The notes: generated by a model from the sequence alone, not told the origin. DNA of 64,000 nucleotides from Streptomyces sp. NBC_01016 (GCF_026341035.1 NZ_JAPEOQ010000002.1:496001-560000); one strand, 5' to 3'; numbered from the stretch's first letter, positions 8,698 to 17,040 are shown. Translations and numbers: made by a program.

Positions 8698-9851
8698 GAC
8701 GCCGCCTTCGGGTCGCGCTTCTCCCAGCCCTCGGCCCACAGGTCGAACCGGGCCTGCTGCTGCGGGAATTCGGCCGCCGCGTCGACATCGAGCTCGACGC
8801 CGAGACCCGGCTCGTGGGACAGCTCGAAGTAGCCGTCGACGACCTTCGGCGCGCCCTTCACGACCTTCTTGATCTCGGCGTCCGCGAAGTCGTTGAAGTG
8901 CTCGAGAATCTTGAAGTTGGGAGTGGAGAAACCCACCTGAAGAGAAGCGGCAGTCAGTACAGGCCCGCCCACATTGTGCGGAGCGACCAGCATGTAGTGC
9001 GTCTCCGCGGTGGCGGCCAGCTTCCGCGTCTCCCAGATGCCGCCGATGTGGCCGACGTCCGGCTGCAGAATGTCGACGGCCTGGCTCTCGAAGAGCTCCC
9101 GGAACTCGATCCGGTCGTGGATCCGCTCACCGGTCGCCACCGGCATCTCCACCTTCGCGGCCACCTTCTCCAGCGCCTTGAGGTTCTCCGGCGGCACCGG
9201 CTCCTCCAGCCACGCCGGGTTGAACGGAGCCAGGTCGCGGGCGAGCCGGATCGCCGTGGCGGGGGAGAACCGCCCGTGCATCTCCAGCATCAGCTCGGCC
9301 TCGGGACCGATGGCGTCGCGCACGGCCTCGATCAACGAGACGGCGTACAGGGACTGTTCGTGGTCGAGCTCGAAGTGCCCGGTGCCGAACGGGTCGATCT
9401 TCAGCGCTTTGTACCCGCGCTCCATGACCGTCTGCGCGGCCTTGTGGTAGGCCTCCGGCGTGCGCTCGGTGGTGTACCAGCCGTTCGCGTACGCCTTGAC
9501 CTTGTCGGTCACCTTGCCGCCGAGCAGCTGCCACACCGGCACGCCTAGGGCCTTGCCCTTGATGTCCCAGCAGGCCATCTCGATCACGGCGATGCCGGAC
9601 ATGACGATCTCGCCGGCCCGGCCGTAGTCGCCGTACTTCATCCTCCGTACGAGGTCCTCGACGGCGAACGGATCGGAGCCGACAATGTGGTTGGCCTGGG
9701 CCTCGTGCAAGTAGCCGACGAGTGCGTCGGTGTGGCCCAGCATCCGGGTCTCGCCGACACCGGTGAGTCCTTCGTCGGTGTGCACCTGTACGTAGGTCAG
9801 GTTCCGCCACGGAGTCCCGACCACGTGCGTGCTGATTCCCGTGATCCGCAA
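8694..9851 (-). CDS. enolase-superfamily sugar-acid dehydratase (mandelate racemase/GalD-like)
   Basis: Cytosolic Mg-dependent dehydratase of the mandelate racemase/galactonate dehydratase group, 385 aa from TTG 9851. That start follows AGGGGG with 8-nt spacing and gives the family N-terminus RITGISTHVVGTPW; a longer GTG at 9887 would fall on the candidate operator. Barrel motifs: LMLEMHGRF (a Glu at the first metal position, with the GalD-like His), WLEEPV, ATGERIHDR, ILQPDVGHIGG and VAPHNVGG with the second catalytic His. The pattern suits dehydration of an aldonate such as galactonate, fuconate or arabinonate; which one cannot be read. First gene of the minus-strand operon. Confidence 0.88.
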   Translation of the reverse strand: MRITGISTHVVGTPWRNLTYVQVHTDEGLTGVGETRMLGHTDALVGYLHEAQANHIVGSDPFAVEDLVRRMKYGDYGRAGEIVMSGIAVIEMACWDIKGKALGVPVWQLLGGKVTDKVKAYANGWYTTERTPEAYHKAAQTVMERGYKALKIDPFGTGHFELDHEQSLYAVSLIEAVRDAIGPEAELMLEMHGRFSPATAIRLARDLAPFNPAWLEEPVPPENLKALEKVAAKVEMPVATGERIHDRIEFRELFESQAVDILQPDVGHIGGIWETRKLAATAETHYMLVAPHNVGGPVLTAASLQVGFSTPNFKILEHFNDFADAEIKKVVKGAPKVVDGYFELSHEPGLGVELDVDAAAEFPQQQARFDLWAEGWEKRDPKAAS

Positions 9852-9870
9852 GGCAGTTGCCCCCTGTGCT

Positions 9871-9898
9871 GTTCGAAATTTCGTCACACGTTCGAAAT
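9871..9898. promoter_or_regulatory. candidate operator of the sugar-acid operon
   Basis: Two direct copies of GTTCGAAAT (9871-9879 and 9890-9898), 19 bp apart start to start; the first extends to the perfect palindrome CGAAATTTCG (9874-9883). It lies immediately downstream of the -10 box, a repressor position. A related site precedes the U32-like gene. Confidence 0.55.
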
Positions 9899-9907
9899 GC
9901 TGGCGAG

Positions 9908-9936
9908 ACAGTAAGTCGGCCTCAGGGGGCTGTCAA
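9908..9936 (-). promoter_or_regulatory. vegetative-type promoter of the dehydratase operon
   Basis: On the minus strand a perfect -35 TTGACA (9936-9931), a 17-bp spacer and -10 TACTGT (9913-9908). Transcription would start near 9901, inside or next to the operator repeats. Confidence 0.75.
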
Positions 9937-10054
9937 TGGGTCTGGACCGGTCTGCGAGTGATCAGTGGCCGGTCGATCGGCGTCGCGTTCCGTGCAGAAG
10001 TTTCACAGGACAGGCTTTTTCTCTCACGGGCCCCGCGCCTAGCCTCCATTGCTC

Positions 10055-10690
10055 ATGGACGACTACTGCCATCCGTGCCGCAGACATCTCAACGGGGCCC
10101 TGGCCTGCCCGGGGTGCGGCACCCCGGAAGAGGCCGTGCGCGCCTACGGAGAGTCAATCGCCGCACAGGAAGCGGCAGTTGAAGGGGAAGACGCGCACGA
10201 GGGGATACCCGCCCGGATCCGCTCCCACCGCCTGTCGCGCTCCCGGCGGCGCGGCCGCACCCTCCTCGCCGCCGCGGGCCTCGCGCTCGCCGTGGGCGGC
10301 ACCGGATTCGGCGTCGTCGAACTCGGCGGGGAGCCCTCCGGCGACGGCGCCACCACTCAGGCGGCACCGGACACGTCCGCAGCCCCTACGAAGGACACCG
10401 ACGCGACGTCTCCGTCCGCCACGGCCGGGCGCACCACCCCACCCGCGTCCCGCGCCTCCCGTACGTCGTCGGCCCCCGCCTCGGCGCCGCCGGAGCGCAC
10501 CCGGACCTCGGGCCCTGTGGACGCCGATGCGACCCACCGGGCGTCGCGCCCCGCCCCGACCACGTCCGAACCCCGCACCTCCGCGAGCTCCCGCCCGACG
10601 CCCTCACCCTCCCGTTCGGCCTCCGCCACGGCCACGGCGGAGCCGAGCCCTTCGGAGTCGTGCGAGCGCTTCCTGTGGTGGTGTACGTAG
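10055..10690 (+). CDS. SCO2400-like zinc-ribbon membrane protein
   Basis: 211-aa protein of unknown function. The N-terminus MDDYCHPCRRHLNGALACPGCG is a compact two-CxxC zinc ribbon characteristic of a Streptomyces-restricted family (SCO2400-like). After a basic region (RSRRRGR, about 66-72) comes a single transmembrane helix (LLAAAGLALAVGGTGFGVV, about 73-91), then a long Ser/Thr/Pro-rich, low-complexity segment to the C-terminal CERFLWWCT. The likely topology is zinc ribbon inside and a flexible tail outside. ATG 10055 is preferred to TTG 10049 since it gives the family N-terminus. Two Cys at the extreme C-terminus could form an extracellular disulfide. No function is known. Confidence 0.8.
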   Translation: MDDYCHPCRRHLNGALACPGCGTPEEAVRAYGESIAAQEAAVEGEDAHEGIPARIRSHRLSRSRRRGRTLLAAAGLALAVGGTGFGVVELGGEPSGDGATTQAAPDTSAAPTKDTDATSPSATAGRTTPPASRASRTSSAPASAPPERTRTSGPVDADATHRASRPAPTTSEPRTSASSRPTPSPSRSASATATAEPSPSESCERFLWWCT

Positions 10691-10718
10691 AGCCGGACGG
10701 TGTGTGGTGCCGGTGGGC

Positions 10719-11168
10719 TCAGACCGCCCCGACGTCCGTCCCGAGCATCCGCCGCAACATGTCCCGGAACGCCACCCGCTCCTCCTGCGACAGTCCGGCC
10801 AGCGGCTCCCGCGCGAAGTCGAGCGACTCACGCAGGGCCCGCGCGATCCGCCGCCCCTCCGCGGTGGCGGCGGCCACCTTCACCCGGCGGTCGCCCGGCG
10901 AGGGCTGCCGCTCCACGAGATCGCGGGCCTCCAGCCGGTCCACGATCCCCGTCACGTTCGACGGCTCGCACTTCAGCCGCTGCGCCACCTGCCGCATCGG
11001 CAGCGGTCCGAGGGACAGCAGCCCGAGCACCCGCGCCTGCGCCCCGGTGAGCCCGTGCCGCGAGGCGGCCTCCTCGTACTCCTGGTGGTAGCGCGCGACA
11101 ATCTCCCCGATCAGCTCGACGACCTCGAGCGTGAGGGGGTCCGTGCGGGGGGAACTCGTTGCGGCCAT
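10719..11168 (-). CDS. MarR-family transcriptional regulator
   Basis: 149-aa winged-helix repressor: LTGAQARVLGLLSLGPLPMRQVAQRLKCEPSNVTGIVDRLEARDLVERQPSPGDRRVKVAAAT spans the helix-turn-helix and wing (about 45-110). A single Cys sits in the recognition-helix region (RLKCEPSN); the N-terminal sensing Cys of OhrR-type proteins is missing, so it is probably not OhrR itself in spite of the nearby ohr gene. Divergent from the enone reductase gene, with two inverted repeats in the 125-bp interval that are likely its operators. Likely controls the reductase and itself in response to a small electrophile or phenolic ligand. Confidence 0.88.
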   Translation of the reverse strand: MAATSSPRTDPLTLEVVELIGEIVARYHQEYEEAASRHGLTGAQARVLGLLSLGPLPMRQVAQRLKCEPSNVTGIVDRLEARDLVERQPSPGDRRVKVAAATAEGRRIARALRESLDFAREPLAGLSQEERVAFRDMLRRMLGTDVGAV

Positions 11169-11190
11169 ACGCACCAGCGTACCCAGTTGC

Positions 11191-11236
11191 TTGACATCAT
11201 GAAATATTCAGGAGCATTGTTGTTTCAGGTACTGAA
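11191..11236 (+). promoter_or_regulatory. reductase promoter with twin MarR operator candidates
   Basis: -35 TTGACA (11191-11196), 18-bp spacer, weak -10 CATTGT (11215-11220). Two inverted repeats with 3-nt centres: TGAA-ATA-TTCA (11200-11210) in the spacer and TTCAG-GTA-CTGAA (11224-11236) over the start site. The region is AT-rich against its surroundings. Confidence 0.6.
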
Positions 11237-11293
11237 GTATTTTTTGCATGCTTCGGCCCACGTGCTTCCGCCCCCTCGACAAAGGATCAGCGC

Positions 11294-12319
11294 ATGACCG
11301 CCGACACCCCCCAGATCCCCGCCACCGGCCGCGAGTGGGTCCTGACCAGCCGTCCTGTCGGCTGGCCGAAGCCCGAGGACTTCGAGCTGCGCGAGGCCCC
11401 GGTGGCCGAGCCGGGCCCCGGCCAGGTCCTGGTCAAGAACCTGTACGTCTCGGTGGACCCGTACATGCGCGGCCGGATGAGCGCCGCGAAGTCGTACGTG
11501 GCCCCGTACGAGCTGGGCAAGGCCATGCAGGGCGGCGCCGTCGGCGTCGTGCTGGCCTCGAACGACGAGGGCGTGTCCGTCGGCGACCACGTGCTGCACT
11601 TCTTCGGCTGGCGCGAGTACGCGACGTTCGACGCGAAGCAAGCCGTGAAGGTCGACCCGGACGCCGCGCCCCTGTCCACGTACCTCGGTGTCCTCGGCAT
11701 GACGGGCCTCACCGCCTACGCGGGCCTGCTGCGCACGCTGGACTTCAAGGAGGGCGACAGCGTCTTCGTCTCCGGCGCGGCCGGTGCGGTCGGCGGCCAG
11801 GTCGGTCAGATCGCCAAGCTCAAGGGCGCCTCGCGGGTCATCGGCTCGGCCGGCTCGGACGAGAAGGTCAAGCTGCTCATCGAGGAGTACGGCTTCGACG
11901 CCGCCTTCAACTACAAGACGGGCGACGTGCACACCCTCCTGAAGGAGGCCGCTCCCGACGGTGTCGACGTCTACTTCGACAACGTCGGCGGTGACCACCT
12001 CGAGGCCGCCATCGCGCGCCTGAACCGCGACGGTCGCATCGCCATCTGCGGCGCGATCTCCGTCTACAACGCCACCGAGCCGGCTCCCGGCCCGCGCAAC
12101 CTCTCCCGCCTCATCCAGACCCGCGGCCGCATCGAGGGCTTCCTCGTCGGTGACCACTACGACCTGCAGCCGCAGTTCGTGCAGGAGGTCGGCGCGTGGG
12201 TCCGCTCCGGCGAGCTGAAGTACCGCGAGACGTTCGTCGAGGGCATCGAGAACAACCTGGAGGCGTTCCTCGGGGTACTGCGCGGCGACAACACGGGCAA
12301 GATGGTCGTCAAGCTCTGA
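11294..12319 (+). CDS. NADP-dependent enone/alkenal reductase (MDR family, CurA-like)
   Basis: 341-aa zinc-free MDR oxidoreductase of the leukotriene B4 dehydrogenase / CurA / YfmJ group, which reduces alpha,beta-unsaturated ketones and aldehydes with NADPH. Seen: N-terminal SVDPYMRGRM, the Rossmann segment SGAAGAVGGQVGQIAKLKG, GFDAAFNYK, DVYFDNVGGDHLEA and ICGAISVYN, all family hallmarks; no zinc-binding Cys/His set is present. The ATG follows AAAGGA. Divergent from a MarR repressor and upstream of ohr, so a role in electrophile or oxidant defence is likely. It is followed by its own terminator (12338-12369). Confidence 0.92.
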   Translation: MTADTPQIPATGREWVLTSRPVGWPKPEDFELREAPVAEPGPGQVLVKNLYVSVDPYMRGRMSAAKSYVAPYELGKAMQGGAVGVVLASNDEGVSVGDHVLHFFGWREYATFDAKQAVKVDPDAAPLSTYLGVLGMTGLTAYAGLLRTLDFKEGDSVFVSGAAGAVGGQVGQIAKLKGASRVIGSAGSDEKVKLLIEEYGFDAAFNYKTGDVHTLLKEAAPDGVDVYFDNVGGDHLEAAIARLNRDGRIAICGAISVYNATEPAPGPRNLSRLIQTRGRIEGFLVGDHYDLQPQFVQEVGAWVRSGELKYRETFVEGIENNLEAFLGVLRGDNTGKMVVKL

Positions 12320-12337
12320 CGTTCCGCGTTCTTGCCG

Positions 12338-12369
12338 AGTGGCCCTCGTCCTCTGTGACGGGGGCCACT
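12338..12369 (+). terminator. terminator after enone reductase
   Basis: Arms AGTGGCCC (12338-12345) and GGGCCACT (12362-12369), followed by TTCGTTCCT. It separates the reductase from ohr. Confidence 0.65.
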
Positions 12370-12449
12370 TTCGTTCCTCCGCGCATTCGATACGCTGCTT
12401 CCATCTAACGGATGAAACTTTCCGCATTCTGGAACCAGGGAGTACGACC

Positions 12450-12872
12450 ATGGCCATCACGCAGTCCGACGTCGTCTACACCGCCACCGCCACCGCGGAG
12501 AACGGCCGCGACGGCCGCGTCTCCACCAGCGACGGCAAGCTCGACCTCGTCGTCAACCCGCCCAAGGAGCAGGGCGGCTCCGGTGAGGGCACCAACCCCG
12601 AGCAGCTCTTCGCGGCCGGCTACAGCGCCTGCTTCCAGGGCGCGCTCGCCGTCGTCGCCCGCCAGGAGGGCGCGGACGTGTCCGGCTCGACCGTCACGGC
12701 CAACGTCGGCATCGGCAAGAACGACGACGGCTTCGGCATCATCGTCGAGATCGCCGCGGCGATCCCGAACGTGGACGCGGCCACCGCCAAGTCCCTGATC
12801 GAGAAGGCCCACCAGGTCTGCCCGTACTCCAAGGCGACCCGCGGCAACATCACGGTCACGCTCACCGTCTGA
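12450..12872 (+). CDS. ohr: organic hydroperoxide resistance peroxidase Ohr
   Basis: 140-aa OsmC/Ohr-family thiol peroxidase that reduces organic hydroperoxides, using lipoyl or other dithiols. Both catalytic cysteines are present: one in GYSACFQGAL (about residue 57) and one in HQVCPYSKATRGN (about 121), the second in the hallmark CPYSKA motif. The start ATG 12450 follows CAGGGAG. A separate transcript from the upstream reductase is likely, given the hairpin at 12338-12369 and an inverted repeat CATC-TAACG-GATG about 40 bp before the start. The usual partner OhrR is not recognisable nearby. Confidence 0.95.
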   Translation: MAITQSDVVYTATATAENGRDGRVSTSDGKLDLVVNPPKEQGGSGEGTNPEQLFAAGYSACFQGALAVVARQEGADVSGSTVTANVGIGKNDDGFGIIVEIAAAIPNVDAATAKSLIEKAHQVCPYSKATRGNITVTLTV

Positions 12873-12926
12873 GCCTGATCGGCCGGTCTTTTCTGTGGGC
12901 CGGGCCCGTCCCGTAAGGTTTGCGCC

Positions 12927-13856
12927 ATGCGTGATCTCGGGGCGGGCTTCGGCTATTTGATGAAGGGGCAGCGTTGGGTTGCCCAGCACGGAAAGCAGTA
13001 CGGCTGGGGCCTGCTGCCGGGGCTGATCACCCTCGTCCTGTACGCGGCGGCGCTGGTCTGCCTCGGCGTCTGGGGCGGCGACTTCATCTCCTGGTCCACC
13101 CCGTTCGCCGACGACTGGACCTCCCCGTGGCAGGGCGTGTTCCGCGGCTTCCTCACGGCGGTCCTCTTCGCCCTCGCCCTGCTCCTCGCGGTGCTCACCT
13201 TCACCGCGGTGACCCTGCTGATCGGCCAGCCCTTCTACGAGTCGCTGTCCGAGGAGGTCGACCGGGCCGAGAGCGGTGGCCACGCCCCGGAGTCCGGCCT
13301 CTCGCTCATGCGTGAACTGTGGATCTCGGCCCGCGACAGCCTGCGGCTGCTCATGCGCGCCGTGCTCTGGGGGATCCTCCTCTTCGCGCTCGGGTTCATC
13401 CCGTTCGTCGGCCAGACCGTGATCCCGGTCATCGGCTTCTTCGTCACCGGCTACTTCCTCACGGAGGAGCTGACGTCGGTGGCGTGGCAGCGCCGCAACC
13501 GCGAAGTCCGTGAGCGCCTCGCCGTGTTGCGCTCGCGGCGGGGTCTGGCCTGGGGCTTCGGTACGCCGTTGGCCCTCGCGTTCCTGGTCCCGTTCGTCGC
13601 GGTGTTCCTGATGCCCGGTGCGGTGGCCGGCGCGACGCTGATGGTCCGCGAACTGGAGGGTGAATCGGGCGCCCCGGAGCCGGCGCACGCGCAGACCCCG
13701 GGCCCCGAGGCGCAGTGGCCGGCCGCTTATGGCCAGGGGCAGGGGCAAGCCCAGGGCCAGGGCGCGCAGTGGCCGGGAGCGCACGGCCAGGGCCAGGGTC
13801 AGGGCCAGAACGCGCAGTGGTCGGGGCCGCAGCACGGCCAGGGCTGGACCAACTAG
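12927..13856 (+). CDS. EI24-domain integral membrane protein with GQ-rich tail
   Basis: 309-aa membrane protein of the EI24 family (PF07264, related to the sulfate channel CysZ). Four or more hydrophobic segments: LLPGLITLVLYAAALVCLGVW, GFLTAVLFALALLLAVLTFTAVTLLIG, AVLWGILLFALGFIPFVGQ and a C-terminal PLALAFLVPFVAVFLMPGAVAGATLMV. The motif GQPFYESLSEEVDR is typical. After residue 245 the protein becomes a cytosolic low-complexity tail of GQ repeats (GQGQGQAQGQG and similar), rich in Gly, Gln and Trp. The start ATG 12927 follows GTAAGG. Function in Streptomyces is unknown; transport of sulfate is not implied. Confidence 0.88.
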   Translation: MRDLGAGFGYLMKGQRWVAQHGKQYGWGLLPGLITLVLYAAALVCLGVWGGDFISWSTPFADDWTSPWQGVFRGFLTAVLFALALLLAVLTFTAVTLLIGQPFYESLSEEVDRAESGGHAPESGLSLMRELWISARDSLRLLMRAVLWGILLFALGFIPFVGQTVIPVIGFFVTGYFLTEELTSVAWQRRNREVRERLAVLRSRRGLAWGFGTPLALAFLVPFVAVFLMPGAVAGATLMVRELEGESGAPEPAHAQTPGPEAQWPAAYGQGQGQAQGQGAQWPGAHGQGQGQGQNAQWSGPQHGQGWTN

Positions 13857-13886
13857 CTCCCACCAGCCAGCCCTCACCGGCTCCGA

Positions 13887-14453
13887 CTAGCTCTCCACGG
13901 CGAGCAGTTCCAGGAAGTCGCGCACCGCGCCGGGCATGTCCACGGCCTCCGGGTCGAGCAGCCACTGGTACTGCAGGCCGTCCAGCACCGCGACGAGCAG
14001 CGGCGCGGCCCGCTCGGGCGTGAGCCCGCCCGGCAGCCGCTCCCCGTACTCGGCGCGCAGCACCTCGGCCATGGCCCCCCGTACGTCGGCGTAGCGCTGC
14101 GTGAAGAACTCCCGCGCCGGGTGCCCCTCGGTCACCGACTCGCCGAGCAGCGCCGAGAAGGTCTGCACGATCGCGGGCCGCATCGCGTTGTACTCGACCA
14201 GCGTGCCGAGCAGATCGAGCCGCCACTGGCTGCTGGGCACCGAGTCCCACTGGTCGCGCTCCTCGAGGACGGCGACGAGCAGCGCCTCCTTGGTGGGGAA
14301 GTGGTGCAGCAGCCCCTGCTGGGTCAGCCCCACGCGCTCGGCCACCGCCGCCAGGCTCGCGCCCCGGTAACCGCGCTCGGCGATGACGTCGAGCGCGGCC
14401 CGCAAGATCTCGGCCCGGCGTTCCTGGCTCCTGGCGGTCCTGGCGCTGCTCAT
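13887..14453 (-). CDS. TetR-family transcriptional regulator
   Basis: 188-aa repressor. The N-terminal helix-turn-helix reads RRAEILRAALDVIAERGYRGASLAAVAERVGLTQQGLLHHF (about 10-52), followed by a TetR_C_6-like ligand domain. ATG 14453 is chosen because it begins the family N-terminus and leaves the 24-bp palindrome at 14462-14485 just upstream, a position suited to autorepression. It is divergent from the GH3 glycosidase gene, so it likely controls that gene in response to a saccharide or glycoside. It converges on the EI24 gene with only 30 bp between stops. Confidence 0.9.
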   Translation of the reverse strand: MSSARTARSQERRAEILRAALDVIAERGYRGASLAAVAERVGLTQQGLLHHFPTKEALLVAVLEERDQWDSVPSSQWRLDLLGTLVEYNAMRPAIVQTFSALLGESVTEGHPAREFFTQRYADVRGAMAEVLRAEYGERLPGGLTPERAAPLLVAVLDGLQYQWLLDPEAVDMPGAVRDFLELLAVES

Positions 14454-14461
14454 GCGGTCAC

Positions 14462-14485
14462 GGTACGTCACGGCCGTGACGTACC
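14462..14485. promoter_or_regulatory. 24-bp perfect palindrome, candidate TetR operator
   Basis: Left arm GGTACGTCACGG and right arm CCGTGACGTACC abut with no spacer, perfect over all 12 pairs. It lies 8 bp upstream of the tetR start and 97 bp upstream of the GH3 start. Confidence 0.8.
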
Positions 14486-14581
14486 CCGTCCCGTACATAA
14501 CGGCAAGATAACGAAACCTACCGTTCCACAAGTGACGGGTGCAGGATGGAGCTGCCCAGACTTCGACGAGGAGGTGCCGGC

Positions 14582-17029
14582 ATGGCGCAGCAGGCGGACG
14601 ACGGTAAGGGGCGGGCCGACCGGGCCCGCGAGGCGGCGGTCGAGGCCGCGCTCGGCAAGCTCGATCTGGACACCAAGGCCCGGCTGCTCGGCGGCCAGGA
14701 CATGTGGTCGCTGCCCGCGGTCCCCGACATCGGACTGAAGTCCCTCGTCATGTCCGACGGCCCCATCGGCGTGCGCGGAGTGCGCTGGAGCGCCGACGAC
14801 CCGTCGATCGCGCTGCCGTCACCGACCGCGCTCGGCGCCACCTGGGACCCCGAACTGGCCCGCCGGGCAGGGGTGTTGCTCGCCCAGGAGGCCCGCCGCA
14901 AGGGCGTCCACGTGCTGCTCGCCCCGACCGTGAACCTGCACCGCTCCCCGCTCGGCGGCCGCCACTTCGAGACGTACAGCGAGGACCCGTACCTCGCCGG
15001 GCTCATGGGCACCGGCTACGTCCAGGGCGTGCAGTCCGGCGGCGTCGGCACGACCATGAAGCACTACGTGGCGAACGACGCCGAGACGGACCGCTTTACG
15101 GTGAACAACGTGGTCTCCGAACGGGCCCTGCGCGAGCTGTACTTGGCCCCCTTCGAGGCCATCGTCAAGAACGCCCACCCGTGGGGCGTCATGACCGCCT
15201 ACAACGCGGTCAACGGCACCTCGATGACCGAACACCGCCACCTCGTCAACGAGATCCTGCGCGGCGAGTGGGGCTTCGACGGCTTCAACGTCTCCGACTG
15301 GATGGCCGCCCGCTCCACCGTCGGAGACATCAAGGGCGGCCTGGACGCCGCGATGCCCGGCCCGCTGACGGTGTACGGCCCGGCGCTCGTGGAGGCCGTC
15401 CGCTCCGGCGAGGTCGACGAGTCCGAGGTCGACGGGGCCGTACGCAATGTGCTGCGGCTCGCCGCCCGCGTCGGCGCCCTCGAAGGTGCCGAACCCGTCG
15501 TCGGTGAGCCGCCGGCGGAGGTCGACGGCGAGGCCCTGGCCCGCGAGATCGCCCACCGCGCCTTCGTTCTCCTGCGCAACTCCGGTGTGCTGCCGCTGAG
15601 TTCGGACGCGCGGGTCGCCCTCATCGGGGCCGCCGCGCGCGACGCCCGCGTCCTCGGTGGCGGCTCCGCCACCGTCTTCCCGTCCCGGATCGTCTCGCCG
15701 CTCGACGGTTTGACCGCCGCGCTGCCGTCGCTGACCTACAGCGTCGGCGCCGACCCGAGCGACGAACTCGCCGTCGCCGACAAGGGGTTCGCACTCCGCG
15801 CCGTCTGCCGCGACGCCGAAGGCGCCGTCCTAGGGGAGGGCACGCTCCCGAACGGCCAGGTCCAGTGGCTCGGCAGCGACCTGCCTGCCGGTGTCACCCA
15901 CGAGGCCCTGCACAGCATTGAGGTGACCGGCACCTTCACGCCGCGCGAGAGCGGCGACCACGCCTTCGGAACGCGCGGCCTCGGCGCCTTCACCCTCACC
16001 GTCGACGGCACCGTCCTGTACGAGGGCGCGCAGGCCATGGGCCCCGAGTCCGACCCCTTCGAGGCGTTCATCGGCGCCCCGGTGGAACGCGGCAAGGTGA
16101 CGCTGACGCAGGGGCAGCCGGTCGAGGTCTCCCTCCTCCACGCCCTCGACAAGTCCCTCGAGATGCCGCTGCCCGCGGTGATGTTCAGCCTCGTGCACCT
16201 CGACCCGCGCCAGGACGCCGACCCCCTGCTCGCCGAGGCCGTCGCCGCCGCGCGTGACGCCGAGGTCGCCGTCGTCGTGGTCGCCACGACGGACCGCGTG
16301 GAGTCCGAGGGCTTCGACCGTGCCGACCTCCGACTCCCTGGCCGCCAGGACGAGTTGGTACGCGCGGTGGCCGCCGCCAACCCGAACACCGTGGTGGTCG
16401 TCAACTCCGGTTCCCCGGTGGAGATGCCGTGGCGCGAGGACGTCGCCGCCGTGCTGCTGTCGTGGTTCCCCGGCCAGGAGGGCGGCGCCGCCCTCGCCGA
16501 CGTACTCACCGGAGCCGAGGAACCGGGCGGCCGCCTCCCCACCACGTGGGGCTCGCTGGCCGATGCGCCGGTCACCCAGGTCACTCCGGTGGACGGCCAA
16601 CTCCCGTACACCGAGGACGTCTTCATCGGCTACCGAGCCTGGGAGAAGTCGGGTGCGGTCCCCGCCTACCCCTTCGGTCACGGCCTCGGCTACACCGACT
16701 GGACGTACGAGTCGCTCGAGGTCCACGGCACCACGGCGACGGTCCGCCTCCGCAACACGGGCTCCCGCCCCGGCCGCGAGGTCGTCCAGCTCTACCTGTC
16801 CCCTGTGGACCGCGACGAGACCCGCCCCACCCGCTGGCTGGCCGCCTTCACCACGGTCACCGCGGCCCCCGGCGAGACGGTCTCGGCCACCATCGACCTC
16901 CCCCGCCGCGCCTTCGAAACCTGGGACGAGACGACGCGGGCGTGGTCCTTGGCCCCCGGACCGTACGAGGTGGCGGCAGGCCGCTCCTTGACCGACACTC
17001 GTGTCCGGGCGGTCACCTCCGGGACGTGA
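14582..17029 (+). CDS. GH3 beta-glycosidase with PA14 insert
   Basis: 815-aa glycoside hydrolase family 3 enzyme, probably a beta-glucosidase or beta-xylosidase. Start ATG 14582 follows GAGGAGG with 7-nt spacing. Domains: N-terminal (beta/alpha) barrel (about 30-310) with KHYVANDAE and the nucleophile D239 in GFNVSDW; an alpha/beta sandwich (about 330-390 and 540-680) interrupted by a PA14 domain (about 390-525, ESGDHAFGTRGLGAFTLTVDGTVLYEG), which shapes the substrate pocket; C-terminal fibronectin-III-like domain (about 700-800, LRNTGSRPGREVVQLYL). No signal peptide is seen, so it acts in the cytosol on imported oligosaccharides or glycosides. Divergent from a TetR regulator with a perfect palindrome between them. 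Confidence 0.92.
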   Translation: MAQQADDGKGRADRAREAAVEAALGKLDLDTKARLLGGQDMWSLPAVPDIGLKSLVMSDGPIGVRGVRWSADDPSIALPSPTALGATWDPELARRAGVLLAQEARRKGVHVLLAPTVNLHRSPLGGRHFETYSEDPYLAGLMGTGYVQGVQSGGVGTTMKHYVANDAETDRFTVNNVVSERALRELYLAPFEAIVKNAHPWGVMTAYNAVNGTSMTEHRHLVNEILRGEWGFDGFNVSDWMAARSTVGDIKGGLDAAMPGPLTVYGPALVEAVRSGEVDESEVDGAVRNVLRLAARVGALEGAEPVVGEPPAEVDGEALAREIAHRAFVLLRNSGVLPLSSDARVALIGAAARDARVLGGGSATVFPSRIVSPLDGLTAALPSLTYSVGADPSDELAVADKGFALRAVCRDAEGAVLGEGTLPNGQVQWLGSDLPAGVTHEALHSIEVTGTFTPRESGDHAFGTRGLGAFTLTVDGTVLYEGAQAMGPESDPFEAFIGAPVERGKVTLTQGQPVEVSLLHALDKSLEMPLPAVMFSLVHLDPRQDADPLLAEAVAAARDAEVAVVVVATTDRVESEGFDRADLRLPGRQDELVRAVAAANPNTVVVVNSGSPVEMPWREDVAAVLLSWFPGQEGGAALADVLTGAEEPGGRLPTTWGSLADAPVTQVTPVDGQLPYTEDVFIGYRAWEKSGAVPAYPFGHGLGYTDWTYESLEVHGTTATVRLRNTGSRPGREVVQLYLSPVDRDETRPTRWLAAFTTVTAAPGETVSATIDLPRRAFETWDETTRAWSLAPGPYEVAAGRSLTDTRVRAVTSGT

Positions 17030-17040
17030 GTCCGGGCAAT

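Noticed and set aside
10719..12872. MarR regulator as OhrR for ohr
   Set aside because: The N-terminal sensing Cys of OhrR is absent, and the regulator is divergent from the reductase with a terminator before ohr.
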